DNA from: Spiroplasma turonicum
GTDB lineage: Bacteria > Bacillota_I > Bacilli_A > Mycoplasmatales > Mycoplasmataceae
NCBI RefSeq assembly: GCF_001262715.1
Contig: NZ_CP012328.1
Location: forward strand, 1,197,375 to 1,261,374
Length of the DNA: 64,000 nt
Direction of reading: 5' to 3'
In this document: one piece after another, positions 21,504 through 33,050 of the stretch
Layout of the letters: each line of letters starts with the position of its first letter
Numbering within the stretch: position 1 is the first letter of the stretch
Program-made: the position numbers and the translations under genes
Notes under the pieces: model-generated
Databases searched by the model: none
What the model was told of the DNA's origin: nothing
What the model saw: the letters and a program-made list of their open reading frames with translations, nothing else

Positions 21504-23102
21504 TTATTGTACATTTTTAATAATTGATTTTATAAATCCTTTGAATAAAGGATTTGGTTTATTAGGTCTACTTGTAAATTCTGGATGGTATTGACAAGCT
21601 ATAAAAAATTTATTTTTTGGAATTTCTATAATTTCGACTAAATTTTTTTCAACATAAATACCAGAAAATACCATACCATTTGATTCAAACTTTTCTTTAT
21701 ATTTATTATTGAACTCATATCTATGTCTGTGCCTTTCAATTACTTCATTAGAATTATATAATTCTTTAGCAAGTGTATTATCTAATAAGGTTGTTTTATA
21801 AGCTCCTAGTCTTAATGTGCCACCAATATCTTTAGTATTTTTACCTTCTAATATATCTATTATAGGGTTATTAGTATTTGGATTAATTTCAGTAGAACTT
21901 GCATCTTTCAAATTCAAGACATTTCTTGCAAATTCTACACAAGCAACTTGCATTCCTAAACAAATACCCAGATATGGTATATTGTTAACTCTTGCATACT
22001 TTGCGGCACAAATTTTACCCTCTATTCCTTCTTCACCAAAACCACCTGGCACTAATATACCTTTAGAATCTTTTAAAATTTCTTCATAATTGCTTTCACT
22101 TATTCTTCTTGAATTAACTCATTTTAATTTAATTTTATGTTTTAAATCATAACCTGCAATTTTTAAAGACTCTATAACTGATAAATAAGCATCACTTAAC
22201 TCAACATATTTTCCTACTATAGTTATTTCAACTTCTTCTGTTGAAGCATTTATATTATCTACAAAAGAGTTCCATTGAGACATATCAGTATCTTTTAAAC
22301 TTAAGTTTAGTTGTTTAGCAACAATTTTATGCATATTTGATTTTTGAACTATTAAAGGTACTTTATATATTGAATCACTATCGCTACATTCAATTACATT
22401 TTCCTTAGGTACGTTACAAAAAGAAGAAATTTTGTCTTTCAGCTTATCTTCAAAACTAAATTCACTTCTTGCTACAATGATGTCTGGTTGTAACCCTAAA
22501 CTTAACATTTCTTTAACTGAATGTTGTATAGGTTTTGTTTTAAACTCATTAGATACTTTCAAATAAGGTAATAATGCAATATGTATAAATAAAACATTTT
22601 CCTTAGACTTTTCCATTCTTATTTGTCTGATTGCTTCAAGAAAGGGTTGTGACTCAATATCACCAACAGTTCCTCCGATTTCACTTATTATTACATCATA
22701 GTCATTATTTTTTTCAACTTCATAAATTTTACTTTTTATTAAATTAGTAATATGGGGGATTACTTGAACTGTTTTGCCTTTATAACCACCTTGTCTTTCA
22801 ATATCCAAAGCATCGGCATATATTCTACCAGCTGAATATGAAGAGCTTTTTGTTAAATTTACATCTATAAATCTTTCATAATGTCCTAAATCAAGATCTG
22901 TTTCTCCTCCATCATTAGTTACAAAAACTTCACCATGTTCAATTGGATTCATTGTTCCAGGATCTATATTAAGGTATGGGTCAAACTTTTGCATAAATAT
23001 CTTTAAACCGCTATTTTTTAATAAAACACCTAATGAGCTTCCTGTTATACCTTTACCTAAACCTGAAACTACACCCCCAGTTATAAAAATGTGCTTACTC
23101 AT
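21504..23102 (-). CDS. pyrG: CTP synthase
   Basis: 532 aa, complete. It aminates UTP to CTP using glutamine. The synthetase domain opens with [20 protein letters not shown] and has [20 protein letters not shown] and [11 protein letters not shown]. The C-terminal glutaminase domain has the nucleophile loop [11 protein letters not shown] and the [11 protein letters not shown] histidine. TGA Trp falls near the domain junction (KLKW). AAGGAG fixes the start at MSKH; 13 open codons precede it without a ribosome site. It follows rpoE, an arrangement common in Firmicutes. Confidence 0.97.
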
Positions 23103-23161
23103 ATAAAAAATCTCCTTATAAACTAAAATTTGTAAATCCAATCAAACAATAAAAAAGATAA

Positions 23162-23638
23162 TTAATCGCCATCACCATAATCATCTTCTTCAAAATCTTC
23201 GTCAAAATCATCAAAATCTTCATCATCATTTAAATCTAATGAAATATCATCATCGGTATCAATTTCGCTATCTAATCTAAGCTTAGCTTTTTTAACGCTT
23301 TCTCCTGTATCGGTATCAAAATCATATAATTCAGAAGTTTGGAAAGGATCTAAATCATCAAACTCTTCAGTTGTCTCAAACTTATCAACGTATTCATATT
23401 GTTTCTTTACATCTTCAAACTTTAAATAATCTCTCAATCCTCATTTTCCATCAGCTGTTAAGGCAAATCTATTATCTAAAACTAAATCACTATATAATTC
23501 AGCAATAATTTCATTCTTTCTCTCGTTACTTGCCTCTATTTCTCTTGAAATCGAATTTCAAATATCCTCAAATGACATATTGTTTTTAACAGAGCTTAAG
23601 TAGCTGTATGCTAATTCAATAGGTGATGTTTTATGCAT
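23162..23638 (-). CDS. rpoE: RNA polymerase delta subunit
   Basis: 158 aa. The N-terminal winged-helix (HARE-HTH) domain reads MHKTSPIELAYSYLSSVKNN and SFEDIWNSISREIE, and GKWGLRDYLKF closes it. The C-terminal half is the typical Asp/Glu tail (DDDISLDLNDDEDFDDFDED). Delta binds RNA polymerase and speeds recycling by displacing nucleic acids. The start follows GGAGGGTAATT. The TGA codon in GKWG was needed to join the two halves. It lies directly upstream of pyrG. Confidence 0.94.
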
Positions 23639-23656
23639 AATTACCCTCCATATTTT

Positions 23657-24841
23657 TTATTCTACCTTATTCTTAACGAAAATATAGAATTTTTTATTAA
23701 TATCAACACTTACTAAGATTTTAGAAACTTCTGTTATTGGTTTTATTTCATCCTTAGAAAGGATAAATATATCCTTAGAATAGTCAGATTTGTCTCCTTC
23801 ATAAATATTAAAACTTGATTCTTTCATAATACCAAAGTAATAATTAGTATCATAAGGGAAATTAGATTTGTAAGTGTTGTATTGTTCTTCATCGATACTA
23901 GACGAAACACTTACAAATGATCTATTTAAAATTCTTGATGCTAAATCTTTAAGGATAAAATCATTTTCCTCTTCGCTTTGTTTTATAAACTCAATAACTG
24001 TATAGTCATCAAGTCTTAAATAATCTTCTACAGATAATTTTTTATCTTCTAAGATATTTTTTAAAACTTCTATAAAGTATGTATTTTTAAAACTAAAACC
24101 TTTTTTAAACAAAAATTTCAATCTCTCAAATCATTTTTCTAATGTGAAATCGAATGCTTTAGAAATTTTATGGTGGTATACTTGTAAAAACATATGATAC
24201 CTACCAAGTAAAAAATGTTCAATTGAATTAACAGTTTTTTCTGGGAAAACAATTTTATTATCGTGTACCATAGTATGCCTTATAATTCACTGTAAATCTA
24301 ATTTTGAATAATTAACACCTGCTCCTATGGAGTCTCTTAATAAATAATCAATTCTATCTGCATCAATTTGACTTGAAACTAAATTGCTTAAGACTAAATT
24401 TTTATGTTTTCCTTCTATTATATCTGTAACTTCTTTTGGGTTAATTGAATATTTATTTAAGATGTTATTTATTTCATAATCCTCATGAATAATTCTTTTT
24501 GAAAACTCTTCATGTTTCTGATTTATAACTTTTTCAAAGCTATGAGAAAATGGCCCATGACCAATATCATGTAAAAGTCCTGCGCATTTTAAAGCTTTAA
24601 TTTCATTACTATTCAAAGATTTAAAAACTGATTCATTTTCTAAAAACTTGCAAATCACATGATAAACTCCAATTGAGTGAGAGAATCTTGTGTGAGATGC
24701 ACTTGGAAAAACAAACTGTCCTCCACCTAATTGGATAATTCGGCGTAGTCTTTGAAATGCTTTTGATTCAATTAATTCAATTATAAAATCTTCATTAATT
24801 GATATTTCACCATGTACATTATCTCTAATAAATTTTTTCAT
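23657..24841 (-). CDS. HD-domain phosphohydrolase
   Basis: 394 aa. The HD metal site is clear: HTRFSHSIGVYHV, LLHDIGHGPFSHSFE and QIDADRIDYLLRDS, the His, His-Asp and Asp set of dNTPase/YdhJ-like proteins. MKKFIRDNVHGEISINEDFI is the family's usual N-terminus. One TGA (after KLDLQ) reads as Trp. Family members hydrolyse dNTPs or other phosphates; the substrate cannot be read from sequence. The start lies about 9 bp after the gltX stop, and rpoE starts 19 bp after its stop, so gltX, this gene, rpoE and pyrG may form one unit. Confidence 0.9.
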
Positions 24842-24850
24842 ACAAAATAC

Positions 24851-26279
<1,429 letters not shown>

Positions 26280-26287
<8 letters not shown>

Positions 26288-26756
26288 TTTCTTTCCCCTT
26301 TTTATAAATTAATATTGTTGAGTAACATTTAATAATAGATGTATTATTACCTTCTGATGTAGTTGCCTTTATAGAAATGTTTCTTTCATCTATACACAAA
26401 ATTTTATGTAAGTTATTTTTGATTAAAGTTTTTATTGACTTCAAATTTGGACTATCTAACTCAATTAAAATATCGACATTTGATATAAAATAATTCTCAT
26501 TTTTTAAAAAATTCATCGCACTATTTAAAATTATAACTGAATCAAAACCTTTAGTCATATTAGACTCATTATAATAAAATCCTAAATCTTCTAATCCTAA
26601 AGCACCATGTATCGATTCAGATAAGGCATGAAATAATACATCCCCATCACTATAAGATTCTACCTTAACATTGCAATCTATAAATATACCACCAATCTTA
26701 ATTCCTTCTCCAGGAATTAAATTGTGAGTATCTTTTGAGAAACCGACTTTATACAT
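26280..26756 (-). CDS. ispF: 2-C-methyl-D-erythritol 2,4-cyclodiphosphate synthase
   Basis: 158 aa, normal size. It makes the cyclic diphosphate in the MEP (non-mevalonate) isoprenoid pathway. The zinc-binding DxH is seen in [31 protein letters not shown] is the second diagnostic block; [10 protein letters not shown] matches the CDP-binding end. The stop overlaps the gltX start by 8 bp. With ispE at 47 kb this indicates the MEP route, which is known in some Mollicutes including Spiroplasma; the other pathway genes must lie outside the window. Confidence 0.94.
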
Positions 26757-26832
26757 AATTACCTCAATAACTTACTTTATTATAATTAAAAAATATTAAA
26801 ATAGACATTAAATTTAGTTTAAATAAGCACTA

Positions 26833-27459
26833 TTAAATAATTTTGTTTTTTAAAACCTTACCCAACTTCGCTAATTGATCTGCTCTTTCATTATATTTAT
26901 CGTTTGAATGAGCTTTGACTTTATTAAAACTTATATTTATTTTATCTTTAACAGTTGCAATATACTTTTTGTAATCATTTGAGACACTTGTGTTTGCAGA
27001 TCAAGTATCATTCGCTCAACTAATTAAACCAATATAATCTACATTAATAAGTACAGATTTAATATTATTATTCAAACAATAATTTAGAACTTCAATTACA
27101 GCTGAAACTTCACCTGCTATATTTATGGATTTTAATCAAGGTTGATAATTATAAGAATAAGACATTTCTGTAATTACAATATTATTTTTTATTAGAACAA
27201 CTCCAGATTTAAAAATATTTTTATTGTTGATATCATAGCTTCCATCAGTGTAAGCTACTACTTCATAATTTTCATCTTTTATTAGATTAATATTCTTTTT
27301 ATTATTTATAAATTTTTCTGCATCCTCATATGAAGAAAATGCTTTATAAATGCTATTAGGATATCCACTTACACTTTGTTTACATTTTTCTCAACTATCA
27401 AAAATTCCAATTTCTTTTCCGACTTTAACAGCATAATACTTTTTGACTTTATTGTACAT
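26833..27459 (-). CDS. rnhA: Ribonuclease H with N-terminal viroplasmin/hybrid-binding domain
   Basis: 208 aa. Residues 7-50 (KYYAVKVGKEIGIFDSWEKC and SGYPNSIYKAFSSYEDAEKF) form the RNA-DNA hybrid-binding domain, also called the caulimovirus viroplasmin domain. The catalytic RNase HI domain starts with YTDGSYD (Asp-72) and has GEVSAVIEVL (Glu), INVDYIGL (Asp) and a late NERADQLAK (Asp). It removes RNA from RNA-DNA hybrids. TGA Trp occurs in FDSWEKC, PWLKS and WANDTW. The ATG follows AAGGGGTTTTT. Confidence 0.92.
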
Positions 27460-27583
27460 AAAAACCCCTTATTTTAATATCATCTAATTATATCAATTTG
27501 ATTATATTAAAAATTATATTAAATCAATATTATAAATCTTTAAATATATTAATGTTAAAATAAAAGTGTTTTATGAGGTAAAC

Positions 27584-28174
27584 ATGAAGAAATTATTAAC
27601 ATATGCATGTTCTTTAACGCTTGCATTATCAAATATATATGTATTAACTAGCTCAGTATCATGTAGTAAAGATACACTTGAAGGTCCTAACAAATATATG
27701 GGTGAGCTTACTTATAAAAGTAATAAGTCTGATAAAGATTTAATAAATTTGTTATTAGATAAAAATGAAGTTGAAATTGGGGAAGACAAAAAAACATTAG
27801 AGTTAATTGATAACAAACTTAATAAAGACTATTTAGAAACAATTAATTATAATACTGATTCTTATACAGTTCCCAATATCGAAGGTTCAGTAATTAATTT
27901 CTTAACTAACCCAAAGGAAAAATACAACTCTTTTAATCAAAAAGTTAACGAGATATTTGAACAAACTAGTGATTTATCAAATGTAATTTTAGAGAACTCA
28001 AAATCAAAAAATACATCTTTTAAAAAAATTGATTATGTTATGACAATAAACGGAAAAACAAATAATGATTATTTTTCCATTAATATTATAAAAATATATT
28101 TAGAATATGAAATTCTTTCAGAAGAAAATGTTGGTTTAACAATTAAGATATATGATAAAAAAATTAATTTATAA
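27584..28174 (+). CDS. Small secreted lipoprotein, function unknown
   Basis: 196 aa. A lipoprotein signal peptide is clear: MKKLLTYACSLTLALSNIYV, then LTSSVSC with the lipidated Cys at residue 27. GAGGTAAAC fixes the ATG; six in-frame codons upstream have no ribosome site. The mature part is Asn/Lys/Asp-rich with no known domain. It lies on the plus strand between the minus-strand rnhA and ychF, 115 bp before an mreB gene in the same direction, and forms a two-gene insert with it. Confidence 0.8.
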   Translation: MKKLLTYACSLTLALSNIYVLTSSVSCSKDTLEGPNKYMGELTYKSNKSDKDLINLLLDKNEVEIGEDKKTLELIDNKLNKDYLETINYNTDSYTVPNIEGSVINFLTNPKEKYNSFNQKVNEIFEQTSDLSNVILENSKSKNTSFKKIDYVMTINGKTNNDYFSINIIKIYLEYEILSEENVGLTIKIYDKKINL

Positions 28175-28190
28175 CAATAATAATTTCTAG

Positions 28191-28238
28191 ATTATGCATA
28201 TCTTTTTAGATAAAATTCTAATATAATATATGCATAAT
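28191..28238 (+). promoter_or_regulatory. Inverted repeat bracketing the mreB promoter (candidate operator)
   Basis: ATTATGCATAT (28191-28201) and ATATGCATAAT (28228-28238) are perfect 11-bp inverted arms, each holding the palindrome TATGCATA; the palindromes repeat 36 bp apart. A TATAAT -10 box (28222-28227) lies between them, next to the right arm. A repressor bound to both arms would cover the promoter. The -35 box is not clear. Confidence 0.5.
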
Positions 28239-28258
28239 AGGTTTGTTATATAAGACAA

Positions 28259-28281
28259 GATCCTATTTTTAAAAATTAGGA
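28259..28281 (+). promoter_or_regulatory. Leader hairpin overlapping the mreB ribosome-binding site
   Basis: ATCCTATTTTT and AAAAATTAGGAG can pair with one mismatch, burying most of the AGGAGG of the mreB at 28290. This would limit initiation until opened. It is a short A/T-rich stem, so the effect may be small. Confidence 0.3.
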
Positions 28282-28289
28282 GGGTTATT

Positions 28290-29336
28290 ATGAGAAGTTT
28301 AAACAAACATAGACAGACATTTGTATCAATTGATTTAGGAACATCAAATACTCTTGTATACATCTCAGACCAAGGAGTCGTTTATAATGAACCATCAATT
28401 ATTGCTTATAGGATTAAAGAAAACTCAATTGTAGCTATTGGTAAAGAAGCTTATAAAATGATTGGTAAAGGAAATAAAAATATAAGAATTATAAAACCAA
28501 TGGTAGATGGTGTAATAACTGACATTAGAGCTACAGAATCACAACTAAGATACATTTTCAAAAGATTAAAAGTGGAAAAATGACTTAATAATTGCATAAT
28601 GTTATTAGCTTGCCCTTCAGTTGTTACTGAATTAGAAAAAACTGCTCTTTCTAAAATAGCTAAAAATCTTGGAGCTCAAGAAGTGTTTGTTGAAGAAGAA
28701 GTAAAAATGGCTGCTTTAGGAGGTGGAGTAAACATATATGCTCCTACTGGAAATCTAATCGTTGATACTGGTGGTGGTACAACCGATATTGCTGTAATAG
28801 CATCTGGCGATATAGTTTTGTCTAAATCTGTTAAAGTTGCTGGTAATTATTTAAATGACGAATGTCAAAAATTTTTACGATCACAATACGGTTTAGAAAT
28901 AGGTTCAAAATCAGCAGAGGCTATTAAAATTAACATTGGATCATTAGCAAAATACCCTGACGAAAGAAGAATGAAAGTTTACGGACGTGATGTTGTTTCA
29001 GGTTTGCCAAGAGAAGTAGAAGTTACTCCTGAAGAAGTACGAGAAGTACTAAAAGTTCCGGTATCAAGAATTGTAGATTTGACTGTACAAGTACTAGAAG
29101 ATACACCACCTGAATTAGCTGGGGACATCTTTAGAAATGGTATAACAATATGTGGTGGTGGAGCACTTATTAAAGGTATTGACAAGTACTTTGCAGATAC
29201 ATTACAATTACCAACTAAAATTGGAGAGCAACCATTACTTGCAGTTATAAATGGTACAAGAAAATTTGAGTCTGAAATTTGAGAAAAACTTAAAGAACTT
29301 CATGAAAAAAGAGGAGACTCATTATTACTAGGTTAA
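28290..29336 (+). CDS. mreB: MreB actin homologue (isolated extra copy)
   Basis: 348 aa. Actin-fold ATPase motifs are complete: SIDLGTSNTLVYI (phosphate 1), VFVEEEVKMAALGGG (catalytic Glu), NLIVDTGGGTTDIAV (phosphate 2, catalytic Thr) and ICGGGALIKGID (adenosine motif). MreB filaments direct shape in walled bacteria; in Spiroplasma they belong to the internal ribbon. It is strikingly like the mreB at 53468, with long identical protein stretches and near-identical DNA (around 28970-29020 and 54110-54160), so it is a fairly recent paralogue. TGA Trp codons follow KVEK and ESEI. AGGAGGGTTATT precedes the ATG. Confidence 0.95.
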
Positions 29337-29574
29337 AAGTATAAAGTGGACATAAGTTCATTTTTTTATTAACCTTGATTATTAAGAGTCTAAATATTTT
29401 GTGTTAAACATAAAATTAGTTGTAAGGACCAATTAAACATCAATATCAAGGTTTAAGAAAAATAAGGGTTAATATTCTGAGGTTTTTATGATTCCAGCTT
29501 TAATTAAATAATAATTATTTAAATTCTTTAAATTAAATAATTTAACAAAAAATACATAAATAGAAAAATAAAGG
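29337..29574. other. Intergenic region with inverted repeats, possible relic
   Basis: No gene is seen in these 238 bp between the mreB and ychF stops. AACCTTGAT (29371-29379) recurs inverted at 29445-29453, about 65 bp apart. A second, imperfect A/T-rich hairpin lies near 29513-29543 and may serve as the shared terminator of the convergent genes. No transposase fragment could be read in any frame. Confidence 0.35.
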
Positions 29575-30672
29575 TTAATTATTAAATTTGAAATAACAAA
29601 CATCTCCATCTTGGACAATGTAGTTTTTTCCTTCTAATCTAATTTTACCTTTATTTTTTAATTCTTGTTCTGAGCCTAATTCTAAAATATCATTAATTTG
29701 ATAGATATCAGCCTTAATAAATCCTTTTTCAAAATCAGTATGGATTATTCCTGCACATTGTGGCGCTGTAGAACCTTTTTTGAACTGTCAAGCCCTAGCT
29801 TCCTGTGGACCTGCTGTAAAATACGTTTGAAGACCTAAAGTCTTGTATGCTGCAATAGTTAACTTATCTAATCCAGAAGTACTTATACCATAATCATTTA
29901 AAAACTCTTCTTTGTCTGCACCTTCAAGTTCACTTAAATCTTCTTCAACTTTTGCACAAACAACAACAAACTCAAATTTGTTTTTTAGAGCTAATTCTCT
30001 AACTTTTTTGACATATTCATTTTCATTTTTTATATCATTTTCTGATACATTTGCTACATAAATAAATTTTTTTAATGTTAGCAAACCAAGTGTTTTTACA
30101 TATAAAGATTCCTCTTCATCAAAATTTAATTTATTTAATAATATACCTTCACTTAAAGCATCTTGTAATTTCTTTAAAATATTGTATTCAAAAATAATGT
30201 TTGCATCCTTTGAAGTTTTGAATTTAGGTTCAATTTTTTGCATTCTTTTTTTAACCACAGATTCGTCTGCTAAAATTAGTTCTAGCTCAATAATTTCAAT
30301 ATCTCTGATTGGGTCAACAGACCCCTCTACATGAGTGATGTCCTTAGAATCAAAACATCTAATAACCTCACATATTGCATCAGTTTCTCTAATATTTGCT
30401 AAAAACGCATTTCCTAGACCTTCACCCTTTGATGCACCAGCTATTAAACCTGCAATATCAACAAATTCAATAGTTGTAAAAATAGTTTTTTTAGATTTAA
30501 AAATTTCAGCTAATTTTATTAGTCTATTATCTTTAACTTCAACTACTCCAACATTTGGTTCTATTGTTGCAAATGGATAATTAGCTGCTTCAACACTTGA
30601 ATTAGTTATTGCATTAAACAAAGTTGACTTTCCAACATTTGGAAGTCCAACAATTCCTACTTTTAGACTCAT
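29575..30672 (-). CDS. ychF: Ribosome-associated GTPase/ATPase YchF (Obg family)
   Basis: 365 aa, full length. It begins MSLKVGIVGLPNVGKSTLFN with the P-loop GLPNVGKST; FVDIAGLIAGASKGEGLGN is the G3 region. The G4 position reads VANVSEND in place of NKxD, as expected for YchF, which prefers ATP. The C-terminal TGS-like domain ends QIND..LGSEQELKNKGKIR and DGDVCYFKFN. A TGA Trp follows EARA. AAGGAAATAAT precedes the ATG. It binds ribosomes and is linked to stress responses in other bacteria. Confidence 0.97.
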
Positions 30673-30687
30673 ATTATTTCCTTATTA

Positions 30688-31557
30688 CTATTCTTCTATA
30701 AAACCAAGAAGTTCTAAAATTCTATTTAGATCATCTATATCAGTATACTTTATTGCAATTTTAGAAGAGTCAATTGCAACCTTTGTACCAAGCTTTCTCA
30801 TTAACTTGTTTTCCATATTTTTTAAATTTGGATTTATATTTTTAACCTTATTTGTAGAAACTTCTTCTAAAGTTTTATTTTTGACTAATTTTTCTACTTC
30901 TCTAACAGTTATGTCCTCTTTTATAATTTTATTAAAGATATTTAATAAAAGTTTTTCATCACTAATTATTGTTAATAAAGGCTTAGCATGACCCATGGTT
31001 AATTTTTTTTCTAATAATGCTTCTTGAACATAATCAGGCAAGTTTAATAATCTCATTATATTTGCAATATGAGATCTAGATTTACCAACTCTTTTTGAAA
31101 TTTCTTCTTGTTTAAGTTTCAAGCTATTTGATAATTGTTTGTATGCGATTGCTTCTTCAATTTCTAAAAGGTCAACTCTTTGAATATTTTCAATTATTGC
31201 AAATTCTTCCATTTGCACTTTTGATAAATTAATTATTATAACAGGCACTGTTTTTAAACCTGCTATTTTTGCTGCTCTCATTCTACGTTCGCCAGCTACA
31301 ATTTCATTATCATTGTTAATGATTATTGGTTGTATAATCCCATGAGTTTTAATTGATTCTGATAGCTCAATGATTTCTTCATCATCAAAAACCTTTCTTG
31401 GTTGATATGGGTTAGGTTTAAGAATATTTATATCGATGTAACTCTTTGCTTCCTCATTTAACTTTTTGTCATTTTCAATTTTTCCAACAACATCTACTAC
31501 TGACTCTCCGAAGATATCATCTAAACCTTTAAAGTTATATCTTTTTTTAGTTGCCAT
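30688..31557 (-). CDS. parB: Chromosome partition protein ParB (Spo0J)
   Basis: 289 aa. The ParB N-terminal CTPase domain is visible: INILKPNPYQPRKVFDDEEI, ESIKTHGIIQPIII and IVAGERRMRAAKIAG, with the GERRxRA motif. The helix-turn-helix that reads parS follows: LKLKQEEISKRVGKSRSHIA. The C-terminus (KKLG..VAIDSSKIAIKYTD) is the dimer domain. I chose MATKKRYNF, which overlaps the parA stop; an in-frame TTG eight codons upstream is possible. No parS consensus was noticed in the window. Confidence 0.95.
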   Translation of the reverse strand: MATKKRYNFKGLDDIFGESVVDVVGKIENDKKLNEEAKSYIDINILKPNPYQPRKVFDDEEIIELSESIKTHGIIQPIIINNDNEIVAGERRMRAAKIAGLKTVPVIIINLSKVQMEEFAIIENIQRVDLLEIEEAIAYKQLSNSLKLKQEEISKRVGKSRSHIANIMRLLNLPDYVQEALLEKKLTMGHAKPLLTIISDEKLLLNIFNKIIKEDITVREVEKLVKNKTLEEVSTNKVKNINPNLKNMENKLMRKLGTKVAIDSSKIAIKYTDIDDLNRILELLGFIEE

Positions 31558-32317
31558 TTTCTTTAAGTACCTCTTTAACAAAATCTGAGTAAGCTATTGA
31601 ACCTAAACCACTTTTATCATATTCAAAAATTGATTTTCCTTCTATTGAAGATTCTGATATTTTAATATTTCTTGGAATAACTGCCTTATAAACTTTTGGT
31701 CCAAATGTTTTCATAATTTCTTCAAGCACGTCATGAGCTAATTTAGTTCTTGAGTCAAACATAGTTACTAAAACTCCTTCTATTGTAAGTGAAGGGTTTA
31801 AAGTTTCTTTAACTTTTTTTATTGTTCTTAGCAATTGTGCAACACCATGCATTGCATAATGTTCTGCTTGAATAGGTATTAAAACAGTATCTGAAGATGC
31901 TAGCCCGTTTCTATTAATTAAACCTAGACTTGGTGGACAATCAATTATAATAAAATCATAATTATTTCTAACAGAATCTATTTGTTCTTTTAAAATATTT
32001 TGGTTACTATGTTTTTGCTCAAGTAAAATTAAGTCTACAGCGGCAACGTCAATTGAACTTGGCGCTAAGTCAATATTTTGTTTAATTTCTTTAATTATTA
32101 CATCTTTAATAGTTTTTTCACCAACGAAAACATGATACATACTCATTGAGTTACTATCAATTTCATAACCTACACCTGTTGTTGCATTAAATTGCGGATC
32201 AGTATCTATTAATAAAACTTTTTTACCTTGTAATGCTAAACCGCATGCTAAATTAACTGAAGTAGTTGTTTTACCAACACCACCTTTTTGATTTGAAATT
32301 GATATTACTTTTGCCAT
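31547..32317 (-). CDS. parA: Chromosome partition ATPase ParA (Soj)
   Basis: 256 aa. The deviant Walker A KGGVGKTT lies at residues 11-18 of MAKVISISNQKGGVGKTTTS. Walker B is FIIIDCPPSLG, and LIPIQAEHYAMHG and LVTMFDSRTKLAHDV follow as in Soj proteins. It works with ParB to move origins apart. GAGGATACATATA precedes the ATG. The stop overlaps the parB start, so the two are translationally coupled. Its place next to rsmG and mnmG is the ancestral Firmicute order near the origin. Confidence 0.97.
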   Translation of the reverse strand: MAKVISISNQKGGVGKTTTSVNLACGLALQGKKVLLIDTDPQFNATTGVGYEIDSNSMSMYHVFVGEKTIKDVIIKEIKQNIDLAPSSIDVAAVDLILLEQKHSNQNILKEQIDSVRNNYDFIIIDCPPSLGLINRNGLASSDTVLIPIQAEHYAMHGVAQLLRTIKKVKETLNPSLTIEGVLVTMFDSRTKLAHDVLEEIMKTFGPKVYKAVIPRNIKISESSIEGKSIFEYDKSGLGSIAYSDFVKEVLKENGN

Positions 32318-32354
32318 TATATGTATCCTCCACTATCAATTATTATATATTTTT

Positions 32355-33050
32355 TTAATCTCCAATTGGCTTATTTTTTATCTTATTGTAACTTCTTGGA
32401 TATAATGAAGAAGTTTTTTTAAATTTTTTATAAAATAAATTAGCTCTTAATCCAAGGTGATTGTCTTCAACAATTTGTTTTTTATCGAATAATAATCCTA
32501 ATTCTTTTTCTTTTTTATTTAATTGTTTAATTTCTAAATCATAATTTTTACCCTTTAAAGCAATGAAATAACCATCTATTTTTAAAGCCTGTACTCCTAA
32601 TTCTAAAAGTATATTTAATTGTGCTACAGCCCTTGATATTACAATATCAAAACATTCAATATTATTTTTAGTATACTCTTCAGCTCTTTCATTAATAACA
32701 ATTATATTTTTTAAATCAAGTTCTTTTATAACCTCTTTTAAAAATAATACTTTTTTGTTATTTGACTCAAGCAAAACTAAATTTGTATTTGGAAAAAAAA
32801 TCTTTATTACAATTCCAGGAAATCCTGCACCAGAACCAATATCTAATATACTTTGATTGATTAAATCTATATAACTAGAAAAAATGAGGGAGTCATAAAA
32901 ATGCTTTTTTATAATTTCCTCATCATCAGTTATAGCTGTTAAATTAAACTTTGAGTTTCATGTTTTTAATAAATCTTTATATTTTTTTAATTTTTCAAAT
33001 GCTATATCACATTCAAAGTTTTTATTAATTTGAGTTAAAATATTAAACAT
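32355..33050 (-). CDS. rsmG: 16S rRNA (guanine-N7)-methyltransferase RsmG
   Basis: 231 aa, also called GidB. It methylates G527 of 16S rRNA with SAM. The start is at MFNILTQINKNFECD, well upstream of the first internal Met; TWNSKFNLTAI contains a TGA Trp. The SAM site ILDIGSGAGFPGIVIKI and FDIVISRAVAQLNILLEL are typical. The start codon overlaps the end of the permease gene (the permease stop is at 33043). It lies between parA and mnmG. Confidence 0.95.

Noticed and set aside
28290..29336. The extra mreB as an assembly duplicate of the copy at 53468
   Set aside because: Promoter regions, ribosome sites, N-terminal residues and C-terminal tails differ, so it is a real paralogue.
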